Shown here piece after piece: positions 41,951 to 50,284 of a DNA stretch of 64,000 nucleotides. Position 1 is the stretch's first letter, and every line of letters starts with the position of its first letter. Position numbers and translations under genes: made by a program. Origin of the DNA: 40CM-2-70-7 sp035631315 (GTDB lineage: Bacteria > Gemmatimonadota > Gemmatimonadetes > Gemmatimonadales > GWC2-71-9). Location: contig DASQIZ010000085.1 in the NCBI GenBank assembly GCA_035631315.1, positions 29,680-93,679 of the forward strand, given 5' to 3'. The notes under the pieces were generated by a model. That model searched no databases and had not been told where the DNA came from. It was given only the letters and a program-made list of their open reading frames with translations.

Positions 41951-43624
41951 TTGTCCACGGTTCCGTCCGACATCGCCATCGCGCAGGCCGCCAAGATGCG
42001 TCCCGTCGCCGACATCGCCCGCGAGCTTGGCCTCGCCGACGACGAGGTCGAGCTCTACGGGAAGTACAAGGCGAAAATCTCCCTCTCGGCCATCGGCAAG
42101 CGGAAGCCGAAGGGCAAATTGGTCCTGATCACCGGGATCAATCCGACGCCCGCGGGAGAAGGGAAGTCGACGGTCACCGTCGGACTGACGCAGGCGCTCA
42201 GAAAAATCGGGAAGGACGCCATTCTCTGCATTCGCGAGCCGTCCCTCGGACCCGTGTTCGGCGTGAAGGGCGGTGCGGCGGGGGGCGGCTACTCGCAAGT
42301 GGTGCCGATGGAGGACATCAACCTCCACTTCACCGGCGACTTCCACGCGATTTCGAGCGCGCACAACCTGCTGTCGGCGATGCTCGACTCGCACCTGCAC
42401 CACGGCAACGCTTCCGGACTCGACACCCGCCGCATCACCTGGCCCCGCACCATCGACATGAATGACCGCGCGCTCCGCTCCATCATCGTGGGCCTGGGCG
42501 GCATCAATGGCGGCCCGGCACGGGAAGAGCGCTTCGTCATCATCCCGGGCTCCGAGGTCATGGCGATCATGGCCCTGGCGACGAGCATCGAGGATCTCGA
42601 AGCCCGTCTGGCCCGGATCATCGTCGGCCTCACGCCCAACAAGACCGCCGTCCGTGCCTCCGACCTGAAGGCGCAGGGCGCCATGACGCTCCTCCTCAAG
42701 GACGCGTTGAAGCCGAATCTCGTGCAGACGCTCGAAGGGGGACCCGCCCTCGTCCATTGCGGCCCCTTCGGCAACATCGCCCACGGCTGCAACTCGGTCA
42801 TGGCGACTCAGCTCGGCCTTCGTCTGGCCGATCTGGTGCTCACGGAAGCCGGGTTCGGAGCGGACCTCGGGGCCGAGAAGTTCCTGGACATCAAGTGCCG
42901 GATGGCGGGGCTGAAGCCGGACGCCGCCGTGGTGGTCGCGACGGTGCGGGCACTCAAGATGCATGGTGGAGTGAAGAAGGATGCCCTCGGCCCCGAGAAC
43001 GTGGCCGCGGTGGAGAAGGGTGTCGTGAATCTCCAGCGGCACGTGCGCAACGTGAAGAAGTTCGGGTTGCCGTGCGTCGTGGCGTTGAACCGCTTCATCA
43101 CCGACACGGATGCCGAGATCGAAGCGGTGAAAAAGGCCTGCGCGGCCGAGGGGGTCGAGGTCGTGCGGTGCGAAGTGTGGGAGAAGGGTGGAGCGGGGGG
43201 CGAGGCGGTTGCCCGGGCACTGCTCAAGCTTCTCGACACCGAGCAGTCGAAGTTCGCGCCGATCTACGACGAGCAGAAGCCGATCAAGGAGAAGATCGAG
43301 ACGATCGCGAAGGAGATCTACGGAGCCGGGGCGGTGTCGTTTGCGCCGGCCGCCGAGCGGGCGATGGAATTGTTACCGAAGCTGGGCCTGGGTGCGACAC
43401 CGGTATGCATGGCGAAGACGCAGTATTCCTTTTCGGATGATGCGTCCAAACTGGGAGCGCCGAGCGGGTTCACGCTGCAAGTCAGGGACATCCTTCCGTC
43501 GGCGGGCGCGGGGTTCGTGGTCGCGCTGGCGGGTGACATCATGACGATGCCGGGCCTCTCCAAGGAGCCGGCGGCCCAGAAGATCCGGATGCATCCGGAC
43601 GGGACCATCGAGGGACTCTTCTAG
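41951..43624 (+). CDS. fhs: Formate-tetrahydrofolate ligase
   Basis: A 557-residue ATP-dependent enzyme that makes 10-formyl-THF from formate. The nucleotide loop is INPTPAGEGKSTVTVGL near residue 65, followed by GGGYSQVVPMEDINLHFTGD and the C-terminal LPSAGAGFVVALAGDIMTMPGL. TTG 41951 is chosen because of the GAGGAG site 6 bases upstream and the normal N-terminus. It provides one-carbon units and would also link to formate metabolism. Confidence 0.96.
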   Translation: MSTVPSDIAIAQAAKMRPVADIARELGLADDEVELYGKYKAKISLSAIGKRKPKGKLVLITGINPTPAGEGKSTVTVGLTQALRKIGKDAILCIREPSLGPVFGVKGGAAGGGYSQVVPMEDINLHFTGDFHAISSAHNLLSAMLDSHLHHGNASGLDTRRITWPRTIDMNDRALRSIIVGLGGINGGPAREERFVIIPGSEVMAIMALATSIEDLEARLARIIVGLTPNKTAVRASDLKAQGAMTLLLKDALKPNLVQTLEGGPALVHCGPFGNIAHGCNSVMATQLGLRLADLVLTEAGFGADLGAEKFLDIKCRMAGLKPDAAVVVATVRALKMHGGVKKDALGPENVAAVEKGVVNLQRHVRNVKKFGLPCVVALNRFITDTDAEIEAVKKACAAEGVEVVRCEVWEKGGAGGEAVARALLKLLDTEQSKFAPIYDEQKPIKEKIETIAKEIYGAGAVSFAPAAERAMELLPKLGLGATPVCMAKTQYSFSDDASKLGAPSGFTLQVRDILPSAGAGFVVALAGDIMTMPGLSKEPAAQKIRMHPDGTIEGLF

Positions 43625-43625
43625 C

Positions 43626-44009
43626 ATGACACTCAAGGTGGTGGCGACCGACCAGGCGCCCGGAGCGATCGGGCCGTACAGCCAGGCGATCATCGCGAAC
43701 GGGTTTGTCTATACGGCGGGGCAGGTGGGGTTCGATCCCAGGAAGATGGAGATCGTGGGGACCACCGTCGGTGATCAGACCGAGCAGGTGATGAAGAACC
43801 TTGCCGCCGTGCTCAAGGCCGCGGGTTCGGGACTCGACCGGGTCGTGAAGACGACCGTGTTCCTTGCCGACATGGCGGACTTCCAGGCGATGAACGAAGT
43901 GTACGCGAAGCATTTCGGGAATCACAAGCCCGCGCGGTCGACGGTGGCGGCGGCGGGTCTGCCGCGGAACGCGCGGGTCGAAATCGAGGTCGTGGCGACG
44001 GTCGGGTGA
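43626..44009 (+). CDS. ridA: RidA family enamine/imine deaminase
   Basis: A 127-residue YjgF/RidA protein that hydrolyses reactive 2-aminoacrylate. GAIGPYSQAIIANGFVYTAGQVG, the tyrosine and the C-terminal ARSTVAAAGLPRNARVEIEVVA with the catalytic Arg are typical. It follows fhs directly and the GNAT gene overlaps its end. Confidence 0.95.
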   Translation: MTLKVVATDQAPGAIGPYSQAIIANGFVYTAGQVGFDPRKMEIVGTTVGDQTEQVMKNLAAVLKAAGSGLDRVVKTTVFLADMADFQAMNEVYAKHFGNHKPARSTVAAAGLPRNARVEIEVVATVG

Positions 44010-44806
44010 TGATTTCTTCCGAGATCTCAGATCTGCTGGAGTTCACGGAGGCGCAGGCGTTCGCGGACATGCTGACGGCTGCGCCCCGCGAGTGGGGGGC
44101 ATGGTCCGAACGCCGCGAGGGTGGCTGGATCATCCAGGTGCCAGCCATCGACATTCTCCTCTTCAACCGGGTGATCGGCGTCGGCCTGCCGGCGGCGAGC
44201 CGGGAAGAGATCGACGAGGTCATCGCGCCCTTCAAGTCCACCAAGCTGAAGAGCTGGGGCGTACAGCTCTCTCCGGCGGCGGAGCCGGACGAGCTGCCCG
44301 ACTGGCTCGAAGACGCGGGGTTGGGGCGGCGCGACAACTGGAGCAAGATGTACCGGCCATCGGGAGAGGTTCCCGAAGTGCCGACCGATCTGCGGATCGA
44401 GAAGGCGGGACACAAGGATGCCGTCGCGGTGGGGCGCATCACGCGGACGGCACTCGACATGCCTGAAGCCCGCGAGTCCTGGCTGGCGTCGCTCGTCGGC
44501 AGGCCGAACTGGCATCATTACCTGGCGGTCGAGAGTGGGGAACCGGTGGCCGCGGCGGCGCTGTACGTCCACGGGACCGTCGGCTGGCTGGGGGTGGCGG
44601 GGACGCTCGAGGGCGCGCGGCGCCGTGGGGCACAGTCGGCCCTGATGGCCCGCCGGCTGATCGATGGCGCCCACCTAGGATGTCAGTGGTTCGTCACGGA
44701 AACAAGTGAGGATCTCCCGGACCAGCCGAATCCGTCGTATCACAACATGATCCGGCTGGGCTTTCAGCTGGCGTATCAACGGCCGAACTACCTGCCGGCC
44801 AGCTGA
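44006..44806 (+). CDS. GNAT-type acetyltransferase
   Basis: A 266-residue protein with a GNAT fold in its second half: PTDLRIEKAGHKDAVAVGRI, then YLAVESGEPVAAAALYVHGTVGWLGVAGTLEGARRRGAQSALMARRL, whose segment RRRGAQSAL is the acetyl-CoA pyrophosphate loop, and a C-terminal YHNMIRLGFQLAYQRPNYL. The N-terminal half is a degenerate domain. Substrate unknown. Start GTG 44006 or ATG 44009. Confidence 0.85.
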   Translation: MMISSEISDLLEFTEAQAFADMLTAAPREWGAWSERREGGWIIQVPAIDILLFNRVIGVGLPAASREEIDEVIAPFKSTKLKSWGVQLSPAAEPDELPDWLEDAGLGRRDNWSKMYRPSGEVPEVPTDLRIEKAGHKDAVAVGRITRTALDMPEARESWLASLVGRPNWHHYLAVESGEPVAAAALYVHGTVGWLGVAGTLEGARRRGAQSALMARRLIDGAHLGCQWFVTETSEDLPDQPNPSYHNMIRLGFQLAYQRPNYLPAS

Positions 44807-44817
44807 GCGGGCGGCAC

Positions 44818-44911
44818 GGGGGCGGATCGGGTCTGGTGGTCCGACTGGTCTTCAAAACCAGCTGGAGTCCGCAAGGACTTTGGTAGGTTCGATTCCTACA
44901 CGCTCCCGCCA
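44818..44911 (+). tRNA. selC: tRNA-Sec (anticodon TCA)
   Basis: A 94-base selenocysteine tRNA that closely follows the E. coli selC structure. Acceptor arm of 8 positions (44818-44825 with 44900-44907, seven pairs including one G-U, and a G-A mismatch at the inner end), 2-base connector, 6-bp D stem CGGGTC/GGTCCG with a 4-base TGGT loop, anticodon stem CTGGT/ACCAG with loop CTTCAAA, a long variable arm (GAGTCC GCAA GGACTT), T stem GTAGG/CCTAC with loop TTCGATT, G discriminator and encoded CCA. The 8+5 acceptor-T layout, 6-bp D stem and UCA anticodon are diagnostic of tRNA-Sec. Confidence 0.96.
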
Positions 44912-44919
44912 CACCATCG

Positions 44920-44946
44920 AGGCGGCCCTGAACGGGCCGCCTTTTT
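44920..44946 (+). terminator. Intrinsic terminator after selC
   Basis: A 9-bp stem AGGCGGCCC (44920-44928) with GGGCCGCCT (44934-44942) and loop TGAAC, followed by four more T residues. It ends the selC transcript and insulates the downstream gene. Confidence 0.88.
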
Positions 44947-45031
44947 GTGTACGCACGGCGACTGAGGGCTCCACCACGAGCGAGCGACGGGATGGAAGGA
45001 AGCGTATCATTGAAGGACTCGGGAGGACCCC

Positions 45032-45229
45032 ATGCGCTTCCCCGCCCACATCGCGCTTGCCACGTTCGTCCTGGCTGGCGCACTGCACGGTCAAGAGCCC
45101 ACCGCGGCATTCGTGCGGTTCTATGGCGAAGCATCCCCGAGCGATCGGGTGGTGGCGCCCTTCACCGCTCCCGGGGATGCCCTTGCCCCCAGGCCGACGG
45201 AGTGCCATTCTGTGCCGCCGCGCCCCTGA
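45032..45229 (+). CDS. Small secreted peptide
   Basis: A 65-residue protein with a GGGAGG ribosome site 5 bases before the ATG. Residues 1-21 (MRFPAHIALATFVLAGALHGQ) form a signal peptide; the mature 44 residues contain one cysteine and a proline-rich end. It resembles no known family and may be a remnant of a longer gene. It lies between selC and the M1 peptidase gene. Confidence 0.5.
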   Translation: MRFPAHIALATFVLAGALHGQEPTAAFVRFYGEASPSDRVVAPFTAPGDALAPRPTECHSVPPRP

Positions 45230-45254
45230 CCCGACCTCCTTCGGAGTGTGTCTT

Positions 45255-46961
45255 TTGCGCCACCGCCTGCTTGTCGCCTCACTGGTCGTCGGGGCCGTCC
45301 TGCCCCTGACCCTGTCAGCCCAACGGACAGAAGTCTTCACCCATGCCGACACGATTCGCGGTTCCAACACGCCCGAACGGGCCTGGTGGGACGTGACGTT
45401 CTACGACTTGCACGTTGCCGTCAGCCCGTCCGACTCGTCCATCAAGGGCTGGAATGGAATCAGTTACCGGATCACGGGGCCGTCGAAGGAGATGCAGATC
45501 GACCTTCAGGAGCCTCTGCAGGTCGACAGCATGCTCCAGGACGGGAAGAAGCTGACCTACCGCCGTGACGGAAACGCCTTCTTGGTGACCCTCACGTCCG
45601 CCCAGACGGTCGGCTCCGTGAAGACCGTCTCGGTCTACTATCATGGCAAGGTCCGGGTCGCCCGCCGCGCCCCCTGGGATGGCGGCTTCGTTTTCGCCAA
45701 AGACTCCCTCGGTCGCGACTGGATTGCCACCGCCTGCGAAGGCCTCGGCGCGAGTGTCTGGTGGCCGAACAAGGATTACCTGGCCGATGAGCCCGACAGC
45801 CAGCGCATCGCCATTACTGTGCCCGATCCACTCCAGGACGTCTCGAACGGCCGGCTCCGGAGCACGACGCACAACAAAGATCACACGACCACGTATGAGT
45901 GGTTCGTGACCGAGCCGATCAATAATTATGACGTGGCGGTGAACGCCGCGGTCTACGCTCACTTCGAGCAGGATTACGCGGGCGAGTCCGGCAAGTTGAC
46001 CATGAATTTCTGGCCCCTCGCGTACCACCTCGACACGGCAAGGGTCCAGTTCCAGCAGTCGGTCACGATGATGAAGTGCTTCGAGCACTGGTTCGGCCCA
46101 TATCCGTGGTATAAGGACGGCTACCAGCTGGTAGAGACCCCGCACCTCGGCATGGAGCATCAGAGTGCCGTGGCGTACGGGAACCACTACAAGGACGGGT
46201 ACTACTCGGCGGCGACGGGCACCGGCATCGATCTGTCGCGGTCGGGACAGGGATCAAACTGGGATTTCATCATCGTGCACGAGTCTGCGCACGAATGGTT
46301 CGGCAACAGCATCACGGCGAAGGACCAGGCGGATATGTGGATCCACGAGAGCTTCGCGAACTATTCGGAGAATCTCTTCGTGGAGTGTCTGCGGGGGAAG
46401 GAAGCCGGTGCGGACTACGTGATCGGGACCCGCTTCCAGGTGCGGAACGACGGCCCAATCATCGGCCCGTACGGGGTGAACCGCGACGGATCCGGTGACA
46501 TGTACTACAAGGGCGGAAACATGCTCCACACCATCCGCCAGCTGGTGAGCGACGACGACAAGTGGCGGGAAACCCTGCGCGGCCTGAGCAAAACGTTCTA
46601 CCATCAGACCGTCACGTCCCAGGAGATCGAGAACTACATCTCCACTCAGGCGGGGATGAATCTGTCGAAGGTGTTCGACGAGTATCTGCGGACGACCATG
46701 ATTCCCGTGTTCGAGTACAGGATTGTGGACTCCACGCTGACCTACCGGTGGGCCGATGTGGTCCCCCGGTTCGACATGCCGGTGCGCGTGACGCTGTCCG
46801 ATGGCAGCTACACGCTGATTCATCCGACGCAGGGACTCCAACAGGCCGCCGTGCATCTCTCGTCGCCGGAGGCGTTCCACGTGGATCCGAACTACTACGT
46901 GTACACGTCGCGGGTGGTCGACTTCACGGCCGGAAAGACGGTGACCGGAGCCAATCGATGA
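45255..46961 (+). CDS. Secreted M1-family metallopeptidase
   Basis: A 568-residue gluzincin aminopeptidase-type protein. TTG 45255 has GGAG 8 bases upstream and gives the signal peptide MRHRLLVASLVVGAVLPLTLSAQ; GTG 45246 is an alternative. The N-terminal beta domain (25-235) is followed by the catalytic domain with HESAHEWFGNS (His342, Glu343, His346) and the third ligand Glu365 in IHESFANY, exactly 18 residues after His346. The substrate-anchoring GxMEN motif reads LGMEHQSAV, with His in place of Asn. There is no ERAP-like C-terminal helical domain. Likely acts on peptides in the periplasm or outside. Confidence 0.92.
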   Translation: MRHRLLVASLVVGAVLPLTLSAQRTEVFTHADTIRGSNTPERAWWDVTFYDLHVAVSPSDSSIKGWNGISYRITGPSKEMQIDLQEPLQVDSMLQDGKKLTYRRDGNAFLVTLTSAQTVGSVKTVSVYYHGKVRVARRAPWDGGFVFAKDSLGRDWIATACEGLGASVWWPNKDYLADEPDSQRIAITVPDPLQDVSNGRLRSTTHNKDHTTTYEWFVTEPINNYDVAVNAAVYAHFEQDYAGESGKLTMNFWPLAYHLDTARVQFQQSVTMMKCFEHWFGPYPWYKDGYQLVETPHLGMEHQSAVAYGNHYKDGYYSAATGTGIDLSRSGQGSNWDFIIVHESAHEWFGNSITAKDQADMWIHESFANYSENLFVECLRGKEAGADYVIGTRFQVRNDGPIIGPYGVNRDGSGDMYYKGGNMLHTIRQLVSDDDKWRETLRGLSKTFYHQTVTSQEIENYISTQAGMNLSKVFDEYLRTTMIPVFEYRIVDSTLTYRWADVVPRFDMPVRVTLSDGSYTLIHPTQGLQQAAVHLSSPEAFHVDPNYYVYTSRVVDFTAGKTVTGANR

Positions 46962-47320
46962 GCCGTGGCGCCATGGGGGTGAAGTCCAAGTGGGCCCGCC
47001 TCCGCGATGACGTCAACGTCAGACTGCGGCGCGGCATGTGGTACCGCGTTCTCGAGGAGGGCGAGCTCGACGTCGTGATCGAGGTCGGCGGGAAGCCGAA
47101 GTCCATCCTCAAGGCCATGATCGAAATCGTGGCTCGCCCGCATCCCAAGTGGACGGTGGTGCGTGCACCGAAGACGGGTGGCCGGGTCTCACTCGGCGAT
47201 CCGTATGGCGTCTGTCCCTCCTGCGGCGAGCGCACCAAGCTCGGCAAGGCGAAGCGCCTGAAATGTCCCGCGTGCAAGTGGGAGTTCGAGGTCGCGTGGG
47301 ACGAGGGGTACCTCACGTAA
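46958..47320 (+). CDS. Small zinc-ribbon protein
   Basis: A 120-residue cytoplasmic protein starting in ATGA overlap with the peptidase gene. Residues 85-110 form a zinc ribbon (CPSCGERTKLG, then CPACKWEFEV). The N-terminal part is basic and alpha/beta. The family is unknown; a nucleic-acid-binding role is possible. Confidence 0.65.
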   Translation: MSRGAMGVKSKWARLRDDVNVRLRRGMWYRVLEEGELDVVIEVGGKPKSILKAMIEIVARPHPKWTVVRAPKTGGRVSLGDPYGVCPSCGERTKLGKAKRLKCPACKWEFEVAWDEGYLT

Positions 47321-48204
47321 AGGCCCACCTCGTCGTCAACCCGGCCGCCGGCCGGGGCGCCGCCCGTCGACTCAAGGACCGGGTGGCGCGTGCGTTCCAG
47401 GGTGAAGGCTGGTCGGTGGAGGCGGTCGAGACTCGGGGTCCGGGACACGGATCCACGCTCGCGGCCGAGCTGTCGCGCGCCGGGGCGGAACGGGTGATCG
47501 CGGTGGGTGGGGATGGCATCGTCCACGAGGTCGCGAACGGATTGCTCGCCGCCAGAGGCACGGCCGCGCTCGGCGTCATCCCGGCGGGCTCCGGGAACGA
47601 TTTTGCGAAGTTGCTGGGCGTGTACCGTCACGCTCCGGAACGGGCGGTGAAGCGCATCGCCACGGCGACGGTGCGCCGTTTCGACGCCGGCAAGGTGGCG
47701 GAAGAGCATTTCGTGAACACGCTCGGCTTCGGATTTGGCCCGGAAGTGGTGCGGATCCGGGACGGCATGCCGGGGTTGAAGGGCTTCCTCTCGTATTTGG
47801 TGCCGGTCTTGAAGGCTTTTGCGGGATTCGAGCCGCCGGTGCTCGAAGTCCGCGTGGACAAGGGAATGGAGCAAGGGCCCGTTATGATGGTAGAGGTATG
47901 TAACGGAACCACGGCAGGGGGGAGTTACCGGTTCGCCCCGGATGCCGACCCGGCTGATGGCACGCTCGACGTTTGCATCATTCAACGCGTGGGCCTGGCG
48001 CGATTTCTCATGGCGTTGCCGAGAGTCATGAAAGGGACGCACGGAACGATGCGGGAAGTGAAGTTGCTGCGATCGCGTGAGGTGACGATCCGTGGAGCGC
48101 ATCCGCTGGTGATGCATCTCGACGGTGAGCTTCGCATGCCCGGCACGCGCGAGTGCTCGATCACCGTGGAGCCGCGAGTGCTCCCGGTGCTGGTGGCGTC
48201 GTGA
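47296..48204 (+). CDS. Diacylglycerol kinase-family lipid kinase
   Basis: A 302-residue protein of the YegS/DgkB/BmrU type. VVNPAAGRGAARRL is the N-terminal nucleotide loop, GGDGIVHEVANGL the catalytic-domain motif and GVIPAGSGNDFAKLLG the third. It phosphorylates a lipid such as diacylglycerol or a related long-chain alcohol. No ATG lies near; GTG 47296 gives a 16-residue lead and a 25-base overlap with the zinc-ribbon gene. Confidence 0.88.
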   Translation: MGRGVPHVKAHLVVNPAAGRGAARRLKDRVARAFQGEGWSVEAVETRGPGHGSTLAAELSRAGAERVIAVGGDGIVHEVANGLLAARGTAALGVIPAGSGNDFAKLLGVYRHAPERAVKRIATATVRRFDAGKVAEEHFVNTLGFGFGPEVVRIRDGMPGLKGFLSYLVPVLKAFAGFEPPVLEVRVDKGMEQGPVMMVEVCNGTTAGGSYRFAPDADPADGTLDVCIIQRVGLARFLMALPRVMKGTHGTMREVKLLRSREVTIRGAHPLVMHLDGELRMPGTRECSITVEPRVLPVLVAS

Positions 48205-48668
48205 GAGTCGTCGTCTTATTGGGCGTCCTGGCGACTTGGGGACTGAGCGTCTGTCCAGTGAGTCTTCGTGGCCAGGATTCACTCCGTGCCATTCCGGCCT
48301 CTCCAGACACGACACACGAGGTCAGGGCCATCAATGCGCTCTGGCGGTCGATGCTCCTGCCGGGATGGGGACAGGCGGTCACCCATCGCAACGGGACCGG
48401 CGCCGCGTTCGCCGCGTGGGAAGGCGTCACGATCATGATGACCTTCAAGGCGCATCAGGAAGCGAACTACTTCGCGCACACGGGCTCGCCCAACCTGCAT
48501 GCCAAGCGCCAGGAAGTGCAGGACTGGACGGTGCTCTGGATTTTCAACCACCTCTTCGCGGGCGCGGAAGCCTTCGTCTCGGCTCACCTCCAGGACTTCC
48601 CGAAGGATCTGCACTTCCAGGCGTTCCCGCGCGGGGTCGGCATCTCCATCCCGATCGGCCGCTGGTGA
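48201..48668 (+). CDS. DUF5683-like membrane/secreted protein
   Basis: A 155-residue protein with an N-terminal signal or anchor (VVVLLGVLATWGLSVCPVSLRGQ) and the segment RSMLLPGWGQAVTHRNGTGAAFAAWEG, which matches the DUF5683 pattern of a conserved LPGWGQ before a hydrophobic helix. Function unknown. GTG 48201 overlaps the lipid-kinase stop. Confidence 0.7.
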   Translation: MRVVVLLGVLATWGLSVCPVSLRGQDSLRAIPASPDTTHEVRAINALWRSMLLPGWGQAVTHRNGTGAAFAAWEGVTIMMTFKAHQEANYFAHTGSPNLHAKRQEVQDWTVLWIFNHLFAGAEAFVSAHLQDFPKDLHFQAFPRGVGISIPIGRW

Positions 48669-49468
48669 ACGACGCCCCCCTTGGCGTCTTCGACTCGGGA
48701 CTCGGTGGACTCACGGTGGCGCGCGCGCTGTTCGAGCGGCTGCCGCGCGAGTCCGTCATTTACTTCGGCGACACCGCGCGGGTCCCGTATGGCCCGAAGT
48801 CCGCTGATACCGTGCGCCGCTACTCGAGCGAGATCCTCAAGTTCCTGCTCGAACGCGGTGTGAAGATGGTCGTCGTGGCGTGCAACACCAGCACCGCACA
48901 CGCGCTCGAGCACCTTCGGAAGATTTCTCCGGTTCCCGTGATCGGTGTGATCGAACCGGGTGCGCGCGCCGCCGTCGCCGCATCGAAAGGCGGGACCCTC
49001 GGCATCATCGGGACCGTCGGGACCATTTCGTCAGGTGCGTATCAGCGCGCCATCGGAGAGCTCAATGCCCAGGCGAAGGTAGCAGGGGTCGCCTGTCCGC
49101 TGTTCGTACCGCTCGTCGAAGAAGGATGGCTCGACCACCCGGCGACGGAACTGATTGCCCGGGAGTACCTCACGCCCCTCACCGCGGCGGCAGTGGATGC
49201 CGTGGTGCTCGGGTGCACCCACTATCCGCTGCTGAAGCAGGTTCTGGCCCGCGTGCTGGGACCGAACGTCACCCTGATCGACAGTGGGGGAGAGACCGCG
49301 AAGGCCGTGCAGGAAGCACTCGAGTCGAAGACGCTGCAAGCCGGCGACAGCCGCGCTCCGACGCATCACTTCGTCGTGTCCGACGATGCGCCGCGGTTCA
49401 GAAAGGTGGGAGCGACGTTCCTGGGTGACCGGCTGCGAGATTCGGAGGTTGAAGTCATCAGTCTGTGA
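48665..49468 (+). CDS. murI: Glutamate racemase
   Basis: A 267-residue enzyme making D-glutamate for peptidoglycan. The motifs GVFDSGLGGLTVARAL and the two catalytic cysteines in VVVACNTSTAHAL and VVLGCTHYPLL are all present. GTG 48665 overlaps the preceding stop. The 3' end overlaps that of the convergent phosphoesterase gene by 11 bases. Confidence 0.96.
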   Translation: MNDAPLGVFDSGLGGLTVARALFERLPRESVIYFGDTARVPYGPKSADTVRRYSSEILKFLLERGVKMVVVACNTSTAHALEHLRKISPVPVIGVIEPGARAAVAASKGGTLGIIGTVGTISSGAYQRAIGELNAQAKVAGVACPLFVPLVEEGWLDHPATELIAREYLTPLTAAAVDAVVLGCTHYPLLKQVLARVLGPNVTLIDSGGETAKAVQEALESKTLQAGDSRAPTHHFVVSDDAPRFRKVGATFLGDRLRDSEVEVISL

Positions 49469-50198
49469 ATTGTCTGAGCTCGACTCCTCCCGCCGTAACC
49501 ACCGCATACCTGCCGCAATCCAGAAAGGCCCCCGGATTCAGATAGGCTCTCCCGTCCGGCCTCGTCACCAGCCTGGGCCGGTGGGTGTGGGCCAACACCA
49601 CGAGCGACAGATCGGGTCTCTTGTCGAGGAGACTTGTCGCCCACGATTCCTGGGCCATCGCGGCGCGATCGAGGACGGCACGGTCCTTCGTGCTATCCGC
49701 GAGGGTGCCCGAGAGCTTATCGGCGATCCAGAATCCCAGGTCGGGATGCAGCGCGCGAAAGACGGAAATGGTCCACGGATGTTTCAGAATGCGGTGGGTG
49801 AGCGCGCCGCTCCAGTGTTGCTCGGTCAGTCCGTCACCATGCGCGATGAATGTCGGCCGTCCCGCCAGACGTATCTCGATCGGGTCCGCGTGGAACTCGA
49901 CGCCAAGGTCCTCCGTGAGGAATGGTCCTCCCCAGCGGTCGTGATTTCCGCCCATCAGTGTGATCCGAACCCCCCGCTTGCGCAGGTCCCGCAGAGCAGC
50001 GATGTGCCCGAAGTGCTTCCGGGGGATCACCGCCCCGTATTCGAACCAGAAGTCGAACAGGTCGCCGTTGATGAGCAGGTGGTCGGAGGGCTGGGGGACG
50101 GCGGAGAGGAATCGGTGAAATGCGGCGGCCGTGGCGGGGGGAACCTGGCCGAGGTGCGCATCGGCCACCACGATGACACGTTCCGGTGGGGTCGGCAC
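49458..50198 (-). CDS. LpxH-like UDP-2,3-diacylglucosamine hydrolase (metallophosphoesterase)
   Basis: A 246-residue calcineurin-fold phosphoesterase. Metal motifs DAHLG, NGDLFDFWFEYG, GNHDRWGG, AHGDGL and HTHRPR are complete; the FDFWFEYG segment is typical of LpxH/LpxH2 enzymes, which cleave UDP-2,3-diacylglucosamine in lipid A synthesis. Start GTG 50198. A weak promoter (TTGCGA-17-TAGCTT, 50233-50205 on the minus strand) lies just upstream. Lipid A substrate is an inference from motif and envelope type. Confidence 0.85.
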   Translation of the reverse strand: MPTPPERVIVVADAHLGQVPPATAAAFHRFLSAVPQPSDHLLINGDLFDFWFEYGAVIPRKHFGHIAALRDLRKRGVRITLMGGNHDRWGGPFLTEDLGVEFHADPIEIRLAGRPTFIAHGDGLTEQHWSGALTHRILKHPWTISVFRALHPDLGFWIADKLSGTLADSTKDRAVLDRAAMAQESWATSLLDKRPDLSLVVLAHTHRPRLVTRPDGRAYLNPGAFLDCGRYAVVTAGGVELRQFTD

Positions 50199-50246
50199 GG
50201 CCCCAAGCTAGGAAGTGGGTCCCGGGCTCGCAAGCTCCTGTCCCAT

Positions 50247-50276
50247 TTGACTTTTGGTCGCGTCACCTCCATATCT
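50247..50276 (+). promoter_or_regulatory. deoC promoter
   Basis: TTGACT (50247-50252), a 17-base spacer and CATATC (50270-50275), with the deoC ATG 9 bases later and no ribosome site. Same arrangement as the murA promoter. Confidence 0.5.
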
Positions 50277-50284
50277 CCGCCAGC

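Noticed and set aside
45227..45240. TGA at the end of the 65-residue peptide as a selenocysteine codon
   Set aside because: The frame after the TGA has no conserved protein, and no SECIS-like hairpin was seen; the TGA is best read as stop.
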